Shown here in pieces: positions 11,329-22,984 of a stretch of 64,000 nucleotides of DNA; positions within the stretch are counted from its first letter, which is position 1; each line of letters starts with the position of its first letter. The position numbers and the translations under genes were made by a program. Below the pieces are notes generated by a model that was not told the origin of the DNA, searched no databases, and saw only the letters and a list, made by a program, of their open reading frames with translations. This DNA comes from Tetrastigma voinierianum (taxonomy: Eukaryota > Streptophyta > Magnoliopsida > Vitales > Vitaceae). Location of the stretch: the NCBI GenBank assembly GCA_016808115.1, contig JAEQBH010000028.1:124001-188000 (forward strand), written 5' to 3'.

Positions 11329-11751
11329 ATGATTATCTGCGATAAATGCTTATGACGCATTTTCAAAGCGCTTGATGAAGAGCGGTGACGAAACTCTCCA
11401 TCGGACTCCGTCGTTTCTGGAGATGATAGGGAGGCAGCTGCTCGTGGAAGGCGCGTGAGTTGGTAGGTCGATGGACTCCAGCGGCCGATGGGTTGTTGGG
11501 GTTGGAGGAATTTGTGCAGGGTGGATGGAGAGAGATCAGAGGGGATGAAGAGAGAAAGATTGAGGAGCTGAGAGAGGCTTTTATGATGTATGCGATGGAA
11601 GGGAGTGAATGTATAACTCCAAAGAGCAGAGGATGCTGAGCAGATTGGGGGAGTCAACAAGTTTGGAAGATTGCTGTGTTATGATCGGAGAATTTGATTT
11701 AAATGGGACGGGGTTCTGAGTTTTGATGAGTTCAAGCTCATGATGCTTTAA
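11329..11751 (+). pseudogene. CML copy 2, EF-hand gene, broken
   Basis: The ATG context ttaccATG is shared with copies 3, 5 and 6. The first helix is already out of frame (cgataaatgc introduces a stop within six codons). Pieces of EF-hand 2 (tggactccagc..gatgggttgttgggg), the linker helix (gaggagctgagagaggctttta) and EF-hand 4 (gaatttgatttaaatggg) survive in different frames, with single-base losses in EF-hand 4. The stop TAA at 11749-11751 is in the family position. It cannot make an intact calcium sensor as written. Confidence 0.8.
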
Positions 11752-12490
11752 AAAATATTTGTTTTATTTAATCTGAATGTTGTATTCATTAATGATGATT
11801 TGTTGTACATAACATTTCTGTATAAATGTTCGATATATACCTACTTTGCAAAAGTGCTAGGTGATTTCCGAAGAAGACCACTATGATTTTAATGAATGTT
11901 CGCTTCATCCGTAAGTAGAAGTAAAAAGTACAAAAAAGAAAAGGAAAAGGCGGCTGGTTGAGAACTTCTACAATTTCTCTTCCTATCTTTCACATTTATT
12001 CCTGTGTGGGTGTTTTCTTAACCTTAAGAGTCTTTTTTTTTTTAAATTTCTTTCAAATTTTTATTTTTCTTTCCTTGGTACTTTTAAGTCCAAGCCGAGC
12101 CTAGAGTCTTTTTGTTACCATTTTTTAAAGCTATTTTTTGTCTGAAAAAATAAGGGAGAATATAGAGCTAAAGAGCACATTTTATTTCTCTTTTTTGTTA
12201 TGAAAAAATCACGTAGAACAAATAAAACACTAGGGTGAAACAATGAGTAAATTCAAAAATACAAAAAATATTCTTCGTGTTTTAAAAATTGTTCTCAAAA
12301 ACAGTTTTTAAAAAACATAAGGCAAAATAGACCCTAAGTCTTCATTCTTACTCTCAAATATTTTAAAAATACATAAATTTTAACAAATTTTAATATTTCT
12401 ATTATGTTGTATCATGGAATCAAACTCGAAAAATAAATTATTGGATTAAAGATTTGAAAAGAATATATATTTTATAAAGAAATTTAGAAA
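11752..12490. repeat. 3' flank of CML copy 2, part of the duplicated unit
   Basis: It holds the 3' UTR-like block with aacatttctgtataaatg and aaaagtgctaggtgatttcc. This block is nearly identical after copies 3 (25,360), 5 (42,990) and 6 (56,640). Further on, an AT-rich segment matches 8,080-8,290 and 26,200-26,400. No gene is present. Confidence 0.65.
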
Positions 12491-12899
12491 ACTCCTTAAT
12501 AAAAGTGGTTATTCCATATAGATCTAGTTTTATCTTATTTTTCATTATTTCATTGTCTTGTTGTGACATTTTGTTTCTCATCTGCTTAATAATATTTGTG
12601 TATAGGCGATTCAGACGGTCAAAACATATTCAATCAGATAGAGACAACAAATCAAATAATTATGGTTGTCAATATCTTGTAAAAATGGAGTCATAGGTAT
12701 TCTAGTCACTTTATTGTTATCAAATTTATAGGCTTTGAGCTGATTTATATTATGCTATCAACATGGGTGTTGTTCGTCATTTATGGTTTTTAGTGAATTT
12801 GTATATGTGTTTTTATCTATATATTGCTAGTTTGAATCAATAAAATTATTTTCTTTTAAAAAAGTTAAAAAGAAAAATGTTCATAAATAAAAGGAAAAA

Positions 12900-12944
12900 T
12901 GCATTCTCAACCCTTGCACTTTCATACCTTTTGACATTGGCCCC
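12900..12944. mobile_element. Left arm of a foldback/MITE-like repeat split by element B
   Basis: About 45 bp ending ttttgacattggcccc is the inverted complement of about 22,925-22,967 (aatgtcaaaa..aaaagtatag..actgagaa). The two arms lie just outside element B, so element B landed inside the foldback repeat. The right part is annotated separately. Confidence 0.55.
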
Positions 12945-13550
12945 TGATCGGGTTTGAAATAATGGCGCCTTGGGCCCGAACCTGACCCAGGCGGCTCAAG
13001 AGGGATTAAGAAGCGGGGAGCCTAGTACCGCCCGGCCCCTTGATGACATCCCCCAAATATGGAGGCCCAAAGAGCAAGGCCCAATTCACCATGAAAAAAT
13101 TTGGCAATGCAATCAAAGAATTCATATTAAAGGAAAATACCCAATCTCCACCAATTAGGAAAGTAGGATATTACCTAATTATTGCCCATCAATTATCCCT
13201 TATTAATCGGTTTATGATAAGGAAAGAAAATCCCTCACCCAATGGGAGAAATATCGTATCATCATCAAACTAGGAAAGTTATCATTATGTATCATCATCC
13301 AACTAGAAAACTGATCATGATGACCCATTATAAATACCAGGCCACCCCATCGGTGAAAGGTATGCACAAAACTTCATTCCCTAAGCAGTTGATCTTCTCT
13401 TCCGCAAGGAAGCGGCTTAGGCATTGGAAGAGGAATGGGAGCCCCGCCGATACTTTTTACTCGTTTTTGGGGAGGAGCCCGACATCGAAGTCGCGAGACC
13501 GACGCACAGTTTCAGCACTCTCCACGATTCCAATTGAAAAAGCATCATCG
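12945..13550 (+). repeat. 5' LTR of element B
   Basis: It starts TGATCGGGTTTGAAAT and ends gaaaaagcatcatcg. The TATA box is ccattataaatacc near 13,327, followed by the cggtgaaaggtat motif shared with element A. It aligns throughout with 21,865-22,478. Confidence 0.85.
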
Positions 13551-13664
13551 ATTTGACGAGTCCTAGCCAGAACGACGGTTCCCTTCGGCTCCGTGATCTC
13601 GGTGGTACTGATGGTATCAACTATGAACACAAGCGAGCCCACGAGCCAGGAGTAGCTCAGTTTT

Positions 13665-14020
13665 GGCATAACTGCTCAAAGGGTCTGGAGCCCCATAGCC
13701 AGTAGCTTAGTTTTTGGAAACCTGCTTGCTCAATGAGGTCTTAGAGCCGGGAACCCGATAGCTCGATGTTGAAACATAAGCGCCAGGCCAAGAGCCCGCG
13801 AAGCAATAATTTCAGTTTTAGAGCATAAGTATGAGGTCTGGGAGCCCGAGAGCCCGATGCTTCGATTTTGAAGCATAGCGCCGGGGAAGGCCTCGGCGCT
13901 AGGAGCCCAGTAGCTCGGTTTGAGCTCTTGGCTCGGGAAGGCCAAATAGCCACGGAGCCCAATAGCTCGTTTTTAAGGCCAACTTCTCAAAAGGGTCTTA
14001 GAGCCCCGAGCGGCCCAGAT
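13665..14020. repeat. 57-bp tandem array of element B, left block
   Basis: Units carry agcccagtagctc, gttttagagcat and gaaggcc-like words. The block is interrupted at 14,020 by the nested solo LTR, and the same array resumes at 16,859. About six units are present. Confidence 0.75.
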
Positions 14021-16858
14021 TGTGAGCCTCAAATTTGTCCCACACCAGCACTTGCATTTATTCTATGGTGTCAGCCTGCCCATTATTCTCATATAACACC
14101 ATTTAGGCGCACCCAGGTACGGTCGCTCTCAGGAACCTCGGGTGGGCTTGTATATGGTCCATTTAGTCGTATGTATTTCCTTCGAATTATCATCAGTGTT
14201 AGATTCATTGGCACCGTGCTATAGGGGCAAGTAGAAGCCCCTCGGTTTAACTGATCGGGTTATGGGTATCATCATATTTGGGCCTTGAGCTTGTTTCGAT
14301 TGCTATCTCCTTTGTGGGGCTTCGTAATTGTTCACTGCTTATTTGCTGGAATTCCTTATTCACCAAGGAGGTTTATGTTAAAATTCATAATTTTGGTCAA
14401 CCAAGTCAATTCAATCGCTTTGACTCGGGGTTCGTAGATGGTATGTATACAACACTCGTTGGGTGATTTGGCAAGCACTCCTCCTGTTTTGATCATATCT
14501 CCTCATCCAAACTTAGAATGGTGCACCGCTTTTGTTGGTCTCCTTATTCTTCAGGAACATTCTATCCAAATTTCATAATTTTCCTCAACCGGCTCGGGAC
14601 TGGTCAGCATCTGGTTCAACCTAGTTGGGTCACCCGGAGCACTATTTTTTAGGATTTTGGAGCCCAAATCCCAATGGTTCGGGCCCATAAGCTCCAGCTC
14701 GACCTTGGAAGTATTGTGGGTCTATTTTGGGCCTTGTCTTAGGTTACATACAGCCCACTATGAACCCATGTGATTACTCAGGTGAAGCAAGCTGAAAACT
14801 TAAGTGATTCAGCTTGCATGGGAAATGAGGAGGGGAGTGAATGGGGAAGCTATTTCCGAGACTGATTAGGCCCTTCCAAAGCTTGGAAGGAGAGAAACCA
14901 AGAGGCTTTGATGGCTGAGGTGGGGAATTAAGTATAAAAAGGACATAGAGATCAGATTGAAAACCTTGAGGCACACGCTCGACACACGTTTGCTGGATTT
15001 TTTCCGGATGTGTAGCTGGTTTCTGTTCAGCGTTTTTTATGTGAAGAGGTAAGAAATGGAACCTGGCTCCCCACTCTATTCTATACAGGATATTCTTGAC
15101 CAAATTTTAGGTTTTACTCCTCAACCATTTGAACTGCTTTCACGCTCATACGTGAGAGCCAATTCAACGGTTTCGCTGGAACAGCGCTGCAGTTTGATTT
15201 GTTTTGGTTGGTTCTCACTCATTCGAGCTGAGAATCAATCACCGCTTTGTTTTTTTTGGATCTCGACTCTTAAAGCAGATTCTGACAATTTTTCAAATAT
15301 TTTCTCAACCGGTCCAGACCGGTTGGAAAACTGAACCAACCGGTCCATTTGGTTTGGTTTGCTGGAACGGCTGTTACTGCAGTTTTTGGGTATTTGACTT
15401 GTTTTGCTGGTTCTCACTATCCGAGATGAGAATCAATCACCGCTTGTTTCTTTGGATTCCTGACTCCTTAAAGAAGATTCTGACATTTTTTCAAATATTT
15501 TCAACCGTCCAGACTGGTTGGGAAACCAAACTGAGCGTTCATTTGGTTCAGTTTGCTGGAACAGCAGTTTGGGTATTTGATTTGCTCAGGTCGTTCTTTT
15601 GCCACCTATTTCTGAATTGAACTCCGTTTGTCTTGTTGGATTCCTGACTTTGTAAGGAAGGTTCTGAAGATTTTTGAAATATTTTGTCAACCGTCCAGAC
15701 CGGTTGGGAAACCAAACCAGCCGGCTCATTTGGTTCAGTTTGCTGGAACGGCAGTTTGGGTGGTTTGATTTGTTTGTGTTGGTTCTTGGTTACTCGGAGT
15801 CGGAATTGAACTCCGTTTGTCTTGTTGGATTCATGAATCTTTGAGGAAGGTCTACAAACTGAGCCTCTCTCTCAACCGGCTGAACCGCTGGGGAACTAGG
15901 ATCGGTCAGTTTGTCAAAGCCTCATAAGGTCCCTCTGCCTCAGCTTAATTGAAGCCCATGATCTTCGTGGAGTCCAGCCCATTCGCCAAATCAATGTAGG
16001 GCTATATTTAGGGTTTGAAATGCTTATTTGTTAATGTGGTTCCATTTTGGATTCTTTGAGAATCGTGGTCTATGTGTCCAAGGGTGATTAGTTAAGCACC
16101 AATAATCTAGTGTTTTGTCGAGACCGACTTTCGAGACAATAGGACATGTTTGTATAGCTGACAGTGTTGTAGCATCAATGAGTGACTGAGATGCAATGTA
16201 TGGTTTCTCCTAGCTTGCTTTTCTTTTTATATTTAATTTTGAGAACAGTATGCCCGAAACGTTGACTGACCTCTTATACAGCGCTTGGCTAGGGACCATA
16301 GGTATGTGCTTTAGTGTCGGGCAATGAATTTCACGGGATGCTTTGTGTTCGAAAGTGCCATGCATGCTTGCTATGTTTGTCAAGGTCCTTGATGTAGCGC
16401 TGGCCATGACCGCAGGTACTAACCCATTTTCGCTTTTGGTTGAGTGCTTTAAGCATGCTGGGACACCAATTAGGGTCAATCGATCCAAGTCAGATGTTTA
16501 GCCTATGAGACTATCTGATTTTTGACCCATATGCTCCTACATACCCAATTCACTTGTAGAGACCAAGTTCCGGGCTTAGAGGGGTGCTACCTCATATGAG
16601 GTACCTTCCGATAGGTAATCCGACCCTCGAACCCAGAATCTAGTTTTCAGAATCGCTTCATACCGGAGTCATCAGTTTTTTTTGCTCTTACTGGGTTTTC
16701 CCCTTTATAAATAACAACAAAAGTAAGTGGCGACCCAAAGAAAACTCCGTCTCTCCTTCGAGGACTCCGATTTTCTAAAATTCGAAAATCAATCCACATT
16801 TTTTCCTCTTCCATTTAAAAGCGAGTCACGCCGCCTCTGCGGATCGTAATGGTCCACA
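14021..16858 (+). mobile_element. Putative solo LTR nested in the element B array
   Basis: The block begins TGTGAGCC and ends GGTCCACA and exactly interrupts the tandem array. It has an LTR-like layout: a TATA box (attaagtataaaaaggac near 14,931) and four ~190-bp internal repeats. Its 3' part has aagtggcgaccc, ctcgaacccagaatc and aagcgagtcacgcc, words typical of the ends of long Tat/Ogre-type Gypsy LTRs. The reverse complement of this 3' part resembles 48,500-48,700 and 54,030-54,250. No clean 5-bp duplication is visible (cagat against cccaa), so the ends may be off by a few bases. Confidence 0.55.
15172..15900. repeat. Tandem repeat of ~190 bp, four units, inside the solo LTR
   Basis: Units start at about 15,172, 15,359, 15,552 and 15,741 with ttgctggaac(a/g)gc. 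Each carries tcaaccg(g)tccagac(c/t)ggttgg near its end. Similarity falls from left to right. Forward open frames across it have no family resemblance. Confidence 0.8.
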
Positions 16859-18995
16859 CCCAAGAGTTTCGCTTGTGAGCATAACCGCTTAGAAGGCTAA
16901 AGAGCCACGAGCCTAGTTGCTCGGGCTTTAGGAGCAAGACTGCTTCAAAGGGTTCCAGAGTCCTCGAGCCCGCAGAGTTTCGCTTTAGAGCATAACCGGC
17001 CAAGAATGCCAAAGAGCTACTCTGAGCCCAAAGAGGGCTCAATTTTTAGAGCATAATCGCTCAAAGTGGGGTCTTAGAGCCCGGAGCCTAAGAAATTTTG
17101 GGCCAAGAACATAACTCAAGCCAAAAGCGGGTCTTGTTCCTAGAGCCCAAGAACCCGCTTTTAAAGCATAACTGTTCAAAAGGAGTCTTAGAGTCCAAGA
17201 TTTAGTTTTTGTTACAACCGGCTTCAAAAGGGTCTTAGAGCCTCGGAGCCTAGTAGCTCTGTTTTTAGAGCATAACTGCTCAGGAAGGCCAAATAGCCAC
17301 AAAGCCCAGTAGCTCAGTTTTTAGAGCATAACTTCTCAGGAAGGCCAAAGAGCCATAAAGCCCAATAGCTCAATTTTTAGAGCATAACTGTTGAGAAAGG
17401 GTATTAGAGCCCCGGAGCCCAGTAGCTCAGTTTTTAGAGCATAACTGCTAAAAAAGGGTCTTAGAGCCCCGGAGCCCAGTAGCTCAGTTTTTAGAGCATA
17501 ACTGCTCAGGAAGGCCTTAGCGCCTAGGAGCCTAGTAGCTTAGTTTTCAGAGCTTAATAGCTCAGGAAGGCCAAAGAGCCACGAAGCCCAAGAGGCTCGC
17601 CTTTTAGAGCATAATCAGCTTCAATAAGGGTCTGAGAGAGCCCCTGAGTCTTCACCAAATCAAGCAGAGCAACCGTCAGAAGGCTTTGGGCCGCCCAAGA
17701 GCCCAAAGAGAGCTTAGTCTCTCGTGAGCTTAATTACCATGAAGGCCTTAGCGCCCAGAGCCCAAGAGGGGGCTCGCCTGCGCAGCGACACAGCTCAAAA
17801 GAAGGCCCCGCCGCCTAGAGCTCAAAATCACAGCCGAGCTTAACAAATTTCAAAAGTGCCCAGCTTCCACAGCCCAAACACTCAAACATAGCTCACAACA
17901 GAGCGCCCAGGTGCCAGGAGCCTCAAGAAGTTCAGCTTTCAGCTTTAATGCCCAGAAAGCCCAGCTCCTGAGCCCAGTAGCTTAGCTTGTAGAGCTTAAT
18001 AGCTCAGAAGGGTCTTAGCGCCTAAGAGCCTAGTACTAATTCTCGTGAGTTTAATGTACTGTGAAGGCCTTACCGGAGCCTAGTAGCTCAAATTTCATAG
18101 AGCCGAAACAAATTGCAAAGGCCTCGCGCCCAGGAGCCTAGGTAGCTCGCCAGAGAGCTTCACCACCCAGGGAAGGCCCAGGCCCTGGCCCAAGAGTCTC
18201 GCCTTACATACCTAATAGCTCGGGAAGGCTCGGGGTCGCTTAGGAGCCCAACAAATTCTCGCTTCAATCCTAACAAATGAAGGCCTTACGCCCGAGAGCC
18301 CTATCAAATCTTGCGTAGCGACACTAGGAAGGCTCCTCAACAGGAGCCAAGTAGCTCATTTTCGTGAGCTTAATGTACCAAGAAGGCCTAAGACCCTGGG
18401 AGCCTAGTAGTTTCACCAGAGAGCTTGATAGCTCAAGAAGGCCTTAGCACCCAGATCTTAAGCTCGCTTTCAAAGCTTAACAGCCAGTAGCTGCCTTAGC
18501 GCCCTAGAGCCTAGTAACTCAAATTTTTTGTAGAGCTTAAACAAATTCTTCAAGAAGGCCTCAACGCCTAGGTGCCCAAGAGCTCGCTCTTTCGAGCTTA
18601 ACAAACAGTGAAGGCCTTATCACCCAGATCAGTGAGTTCTCAAATTAGAGCGACAATGTGAAGGCTCTTGGGCGCTAAGAGCCCAAGAGTTTCATTTTTC
18701 GTGAGCTTAATGTACCAAGAAGGGCCTTAGTGCCTGGGAGCCCAATAGCTCAAATTATGAGTTTAAATAAACAAGAAAGCCTTAGCACCTAGAGCCTATC
18801 AGCTGGGCTTCAGAGCTTAACACCAAAGAAGGCTAAAGAGCCACGGAGCCATGTAGCTCAAAAGCCCTATAGATCATATTGCAGAGCATAACTACTTATG
18901 GAAGGCCAAAGGGCCAAGGAGACATGTAGCTCAGGAGCCTGGCAGCTCAGATTACAGAGCATAACTGCTCAGGGAAGACCTCATAGCCAGGGGAC
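16859..18995. repeat. 57-bp tandem array of element B, main block
   Basis: About 38 imperfect units share the core agcccagtagctcag, then tttttagagcataactgctc, then aggaaggcc or gggtcttagagcc. The unit length of 57 bp is a multiple of three. On the minus strand one frame of the consensus is open and gives a 19-residue peptide repeat (FLSSYALKTELLGSGALRP), but real units carry frameshifts and no long frame spans the array. It separates the element's sense leader from the antisense gene relic. Confidence 0.85.
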
Positions 18996-20099
18996 CAAGC
19001 CGCTCAAATCGACAAAACAATAAAAGGAGTGATGAAATTAATCGATGAATCTTTATGTATTGATGAAAAGCCAAGGTCAGAAGCAATACAAAAATCCCTG
19101 GCTCTGCGCCAGGATATAGCAAGGTCAAAATAAAAGGCCTAAGCACCTGAAGTCAAGCACCAACTTGCAAAAGTAGAAGAGTCAAAAGGTGGAACCCACG
19201 GCAGGCAGAAGAGCCGTCCTGAAGAACCCAAGATCACCGTGAGCGGCACGATCGTGGCCCCCAGCACCTCCTGCCGTCCCCATCAACCTCACTCGGCATT
19301 CTTCTACCTCTCATCTAAATATGGATGTCGGGAACCCTAGCCTGTGGAAAGCTTGGTAAGCCCGACGTTGGAAGGCAAGCCACCCTGAAGCCCATCGGGT
19401 GTGCCCGTCTCGAGCTTCGCTATCACTCGCTCCGACCAGCTGCAGCCTCCACCGCCGCAAGGTCCATCTCAAGCCCGTCGAGCCTTCCGCTGCCGGCTCC
19501 ACCTGAGTTCCCAGCCTCTAGGAGCCCTCGGGCGAGCCCGCCTCTCCAATGCCGACACCCGGCCCACTGTGTCACCCGTGATGGCCAGCCTACAACTCCC
19601 TCTCCGTCAAACAGCCATCTTCGCCGACCTTCGTGTCCTCCTCCGGCCTCATTTTCTTTATCCCCGCCCCGCGCCTCGCCATCAAGCATGCTTTAGGTCG
19701 GAAGTTGTGCTTCACTGAGCTCCTCGCCAAGTCCCTTATTCGCTTGAAGGCCCTCTCTGAGGTCGTGGAAGCAACCTTAGCTCAGAAGATCTTCTCGTTA
19801 CTCCTACGGAAAGCTCCCCTGCAAGGTCGGCCCTCCGCCAAGCCTTCGCGTAACTAGCCACCTGCCAAAAAATGAAAAGTCAGCTAACAGAACTGAAAAA
19901 ATAAAGAAAAAGATCGACGAGAACACTTGACGTACGTATGTCTCTCGGGCGTATGAGACAAAGCCTCCCTCGACTGACAGTGCTCCACCTTCCCGAGGCC
20001 TGAAAGGCAAAGGATGCAGGAAACAAATTTCTAACCCGTGAGCCCGCATGAGCAGAGTCCCCTCACTCCCTCGCAGCACCCTCAAAGCGATCACGATCC
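18996..20099. other. GC-rich interior of element B without a clear gene
   Basis: Short open frames occur on both strands (for example 19,325-19,696 on + and 19,423-19,689 on -), but none has family resemblance. This part lies where the C-terminal end of the minus-strand gene would be expected. The Pro/Ser/Arg-rich translations are typical of GC-rich spacer. Confidence 0.4.
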
Positions 20100-21150
20100 C
20101 CCGTCACCTCATCCGGCATTGCAGGAGGGGGCGTAGCGCCCCGCGATGGGGGACTCTAAAATGAAAGAGGAAGAATCCTCTGGGCTGGGGGCCCAACCGC
20201 CCGCCCCGTCCCCCCCCGAAAGAATCTCCAGCCCGGAGAGCGGACGAAGGCAAGGAAAAGGCTCCCACCTTTAGGAACTCACTCGAAAGGTAGGGGCGAC
20301 CCTCCGGCGAGGCCTGAGGCTTCGCCCACGCCTCTCTCTTCTTCGCCAACACCTCCAGTGGGCCCGAAGCCTCCCCATGCAGCTTCGACAAGAAGCCCGA
20401 AACGTAAGGAGAGGAGGACTTGAGACGTGGAGGCTTCATGACCTGAGTGGAGAAGATCTCGTGAAAGGAAGCCTGCAAGCCTCGCATCGAATCCTGGCCC
20501 GGGGATATTCGACCGATGAGCTCCTGACAGCACACACATGACCCGATCAGCCTACCACCTCCTCTGCCTTCGGGATCGAGATCAGCGAGCACCTAAGACC
20601 ACGCGACCAAGCACATATTAGGAAATATCCTGTTACTCCTTTGAAAACCAGGACAAACCAAAGCGAAGGAAAGCTCACGTAGGTTCTCGAGGGTAGTCCA
20701 GACGGTAGGAACGCCAAGTGTGTTTTCCCGGTCAAAGGGATTGTACTTCCAATGACGACCACTAACAAAGAAATAACATCTCCTTTCGTGATTTGGCAAG
20801 ATGGAAGGGTCCCAATAATCAACTTCAAGTAACTCGGAGTGTTGAGATATAAAGAAAAGCCTTCAACCCGCCTCCTTTTTCGTCACAGTCTAAGAGCAAA
20901 GGGCTATATTGGAACGCCTGTGCCTCTCGTCCCTTAAATGACTAACAAATTCTACTTAACACCCCGTGTCGGGAAACAGAAGGCGTGACATTGAATGTCA
21001 GCAACCCTTTATAAAAGGATGCAAAGGGAAGCGGAGGCATTCTCAACGCCACCAAAAGCACACCATCTTCGCACCGGACGCATTTAGGTCGCGACATCAG
21101 TAAGCACTAAACCCGGATCCCAAACGGGGCCCATACCGAGCCGCAAAGAT
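20100..21150 (-). pseudogene. Antisense gene relic in element B (Transposase_28-like)
   Basis: Reading the minus strand from about 21,060, the pieces are LPFASFYKGLLTFNV, then AFLYIS, then GTLPS. Next come RCYFFVSGRHWKYNPFDREN and LGVPTVWTTLENLRELSFAL at about 20,680-20,790, and then a less conserved Ser/Pro/Gly-rich tail (20,104-20,592). The middle piece matches the homologous relic of element A almost word for word (FVS..EYVTLDKDDTLGVP..WTTPENLR). Two or more frame changes separate the pieces. Function is unknown; the gene runs opposite to the LTR transcript. Confidence 0.55.
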
Positions 21151-21864
21151 CTCACCATATAAAGGTTTCGACCTAACCCGCCCATGGCCTCGCCTTCCGT
21201 ATGGCGCCTCAAATATTTGTGAGTCATTAGATATCGAATTTCATTAATTTTTCCTTGCCCTTATCCAAGGGGGAAAGAGGTTCCCGGCAACCTCGGTGAA
21301 CCACCACACTAAACTCGTCATATTCGCCACCACACTCGAACTAGAAGCCTCAATGGTTACTCCCTACAAGAAATGTAAGAGCGACTAGGACCCATGGAGA
21401 TACGCAGGGCTAAGAATAAAAAGGGAGAAGAAAATGCAGAACCCTAACTGAGCAAGCCCTAGAGCCTCGCAAGACTTCGAAACCAAAAAGACAAAGGAGA
21501 AGAAAAGACGTACCAAGTTCAGAAACAAGACGAGGGACACCAACCCCAAGCAAGATATCAGGGACCACCAAAAGCGCTAACAATAGTTTGGAGAAAATTC
21601 AAGAAAAGGAAGCCCAAATTCTTGGCAAGAGGCAAAAAACTTTAAGAACAGGGGAACACAGTGCAAATGGTCAGACGCTTTAAGGAAGCAGAGCCACAAA
21701 TGGGGAAATAAACGCAAAAATCGAAGCCATCATTATCACAAGACGTTGACTCATGACAAAGCCCCAATCAAACCCTTCCCCGAGTAGCCATGTGGGAATC
21801 ACACCAACTGAAATAAGACAAATTTCTCGCTTCACGCCGCTTAGTCAAAGGTCGAGGAGGCAAC

Positions 21865-22478
21865 CGATCGGTTTGAAATAATGGGCGCCTGCCCGTAACA
21901 CGAGCCCAAAGGCCAGCTCAAGAAGGATTGTGCTGTGCCTAAGACTAATTTCATCTACCTCGATGACATCCCCAACAGCCCAAAACAAAGTGGCCTAATT
22001 CACCCCTTCAAAAGGTCAGGTAATGCAATCAAAGAATTCAGATAAAGGAAAATACCCACCCCACCAATTGTGAAAGTAGGATATCGCTTCTAATTATTCC
22101 CATCAATTATCCCTTTACACCTGCTTACGATAAGGAAAGAAAATCCCTCACCCAATGGGAGAAATATCGTATCATCATCTAACTAGGAAAGTTATCATTC
22201 TGTATCATCATCCAACTAGGAAACTAATTATGATGACTCATTATAAATACCAGGTCACCCCATCGGTGAAAGGTACGCACAAAACTTTATTCCCTAAGCA
22301 GTTGATCGATCTTCTCTTCCACCGGAAATAACTGACTTAGGCATCGAAGAGGGAACAGGCGAGCCCTCGTCGATCCTTTTTTCTCATTTTTGTAGAGGAG
22401 CCCAACATCCAGAGTCAGTGGACCGACCTAGCAATTTCAAAGACGCTCCGTACCCCCACCCCGCTTGAAAAGATCACG
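21865..22478 (+). repeat. 3' LTR of element B
   Basis: It begins cgatcggtttgaaat (first base changed) behind the purine tract aaaggtcgaggaggcaac and ends gaaaagatcacg. The TATA box is cattataaatacc near 22,241. Some positions are better preserved than in the 5' copy. Confidence 0.85.
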
Positions 22479-22967
22479 CCCCCATGCACTTTAAAATATT
22501 AAAACTAATTCTCTCTCACTCACACCTCGCGACATTTACTCCTTACATTCCTTTAAAAATGCTAAAATTAACCTCCTACACTATTGAAAATATGATTATC
22601 AGTGTAGGGTTAATTTTAACATTTCAAAGTATGGATGAATGTCAAAAAGAAAAAAGTGAAAGTGAAGGAGGTTAGCTTTCATGTTTCCGATAGTGCATGT
22701 GGTTAATTTTAATATTTTAAAGTGTAGAGCTAAATGGCAACAAATGTGAAAGTGATTTTTTTTTTTTCCGAAACTAATCACTTTTAATACAATGTAGTGA
22801 ACTGGTCTTATTGAAACTTGAACCCCCCTCCCCTCCCATGTCTAGCCTTTACTTCACACGCCTAATCAACCGAAAGTTAGCTTGTGAAAAGTGAAGTTAA
22901 TTTTAACATTGTAAAGTGGAATGGCAATGTCAAAAATTATAAAAGTATAGGGGACTGAGAACTCATC
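22479..22967. mobile_element. Right part of a foldback/MITE-like repeat
   Basis: The words ttaattttaa(c/t)at..aaagt and their complements (actttaaaatattaaaact) occur in both orientations at 22,484, 22,610, 22,705 and 22,895. The block ends with an arm complementary to 12,900-12,944. This is the structure of a foldback or MITE element. A segment at about 22,765-22,890 with a poly(T) tract and ttgaacccccc appears to be an extra insertion. Confidence 0.5.
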
Positions 22968-22984
22968 TCTCAAAATAAAATTCT

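Larger units (their letters stand above)
12945..22478 (+). mobile_element. Element B: non-autonomous Gypsy-type LTR element dominated by a tandem array
   Basis: This 9.5-kb element has LTRs at 12,945-13,550 and 21,865-22,478. Ends are TGATCGGG and (mutated) gatcacg, and the flanks are GCCCC/CCCCC, an imperfect duplication. The leader after the 5' LTR matches that of element A (cttgatggtatcaac-like), but gag is missing. Instead a 57-bp array begins almost at once. A 2.8-kb solo LTR is nested in the array. Beyond it are GC-rich spacer, a minus-strand gene relic and the 3' LTR. No pol is present. Confidence 0.8.

Noticed and set aside
13868..14224. 118-residue + frame crossing 14,020
   Set aside because: It spans the junction between the array and the solo LTR, so it is accidental.
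17039..17302. Minus-strand 87-residue frame within the 57-bp array considered as a gene
   Set aside because: The frame is a by-product of a repeat unit divisible by three; neighbouring units break it, and no start or end signals are present.
19325..19718. Overlapping Pro/Ser-rich frames on both strands
   Set aside because: High GC opens several frames at once; none shows domain motifs.
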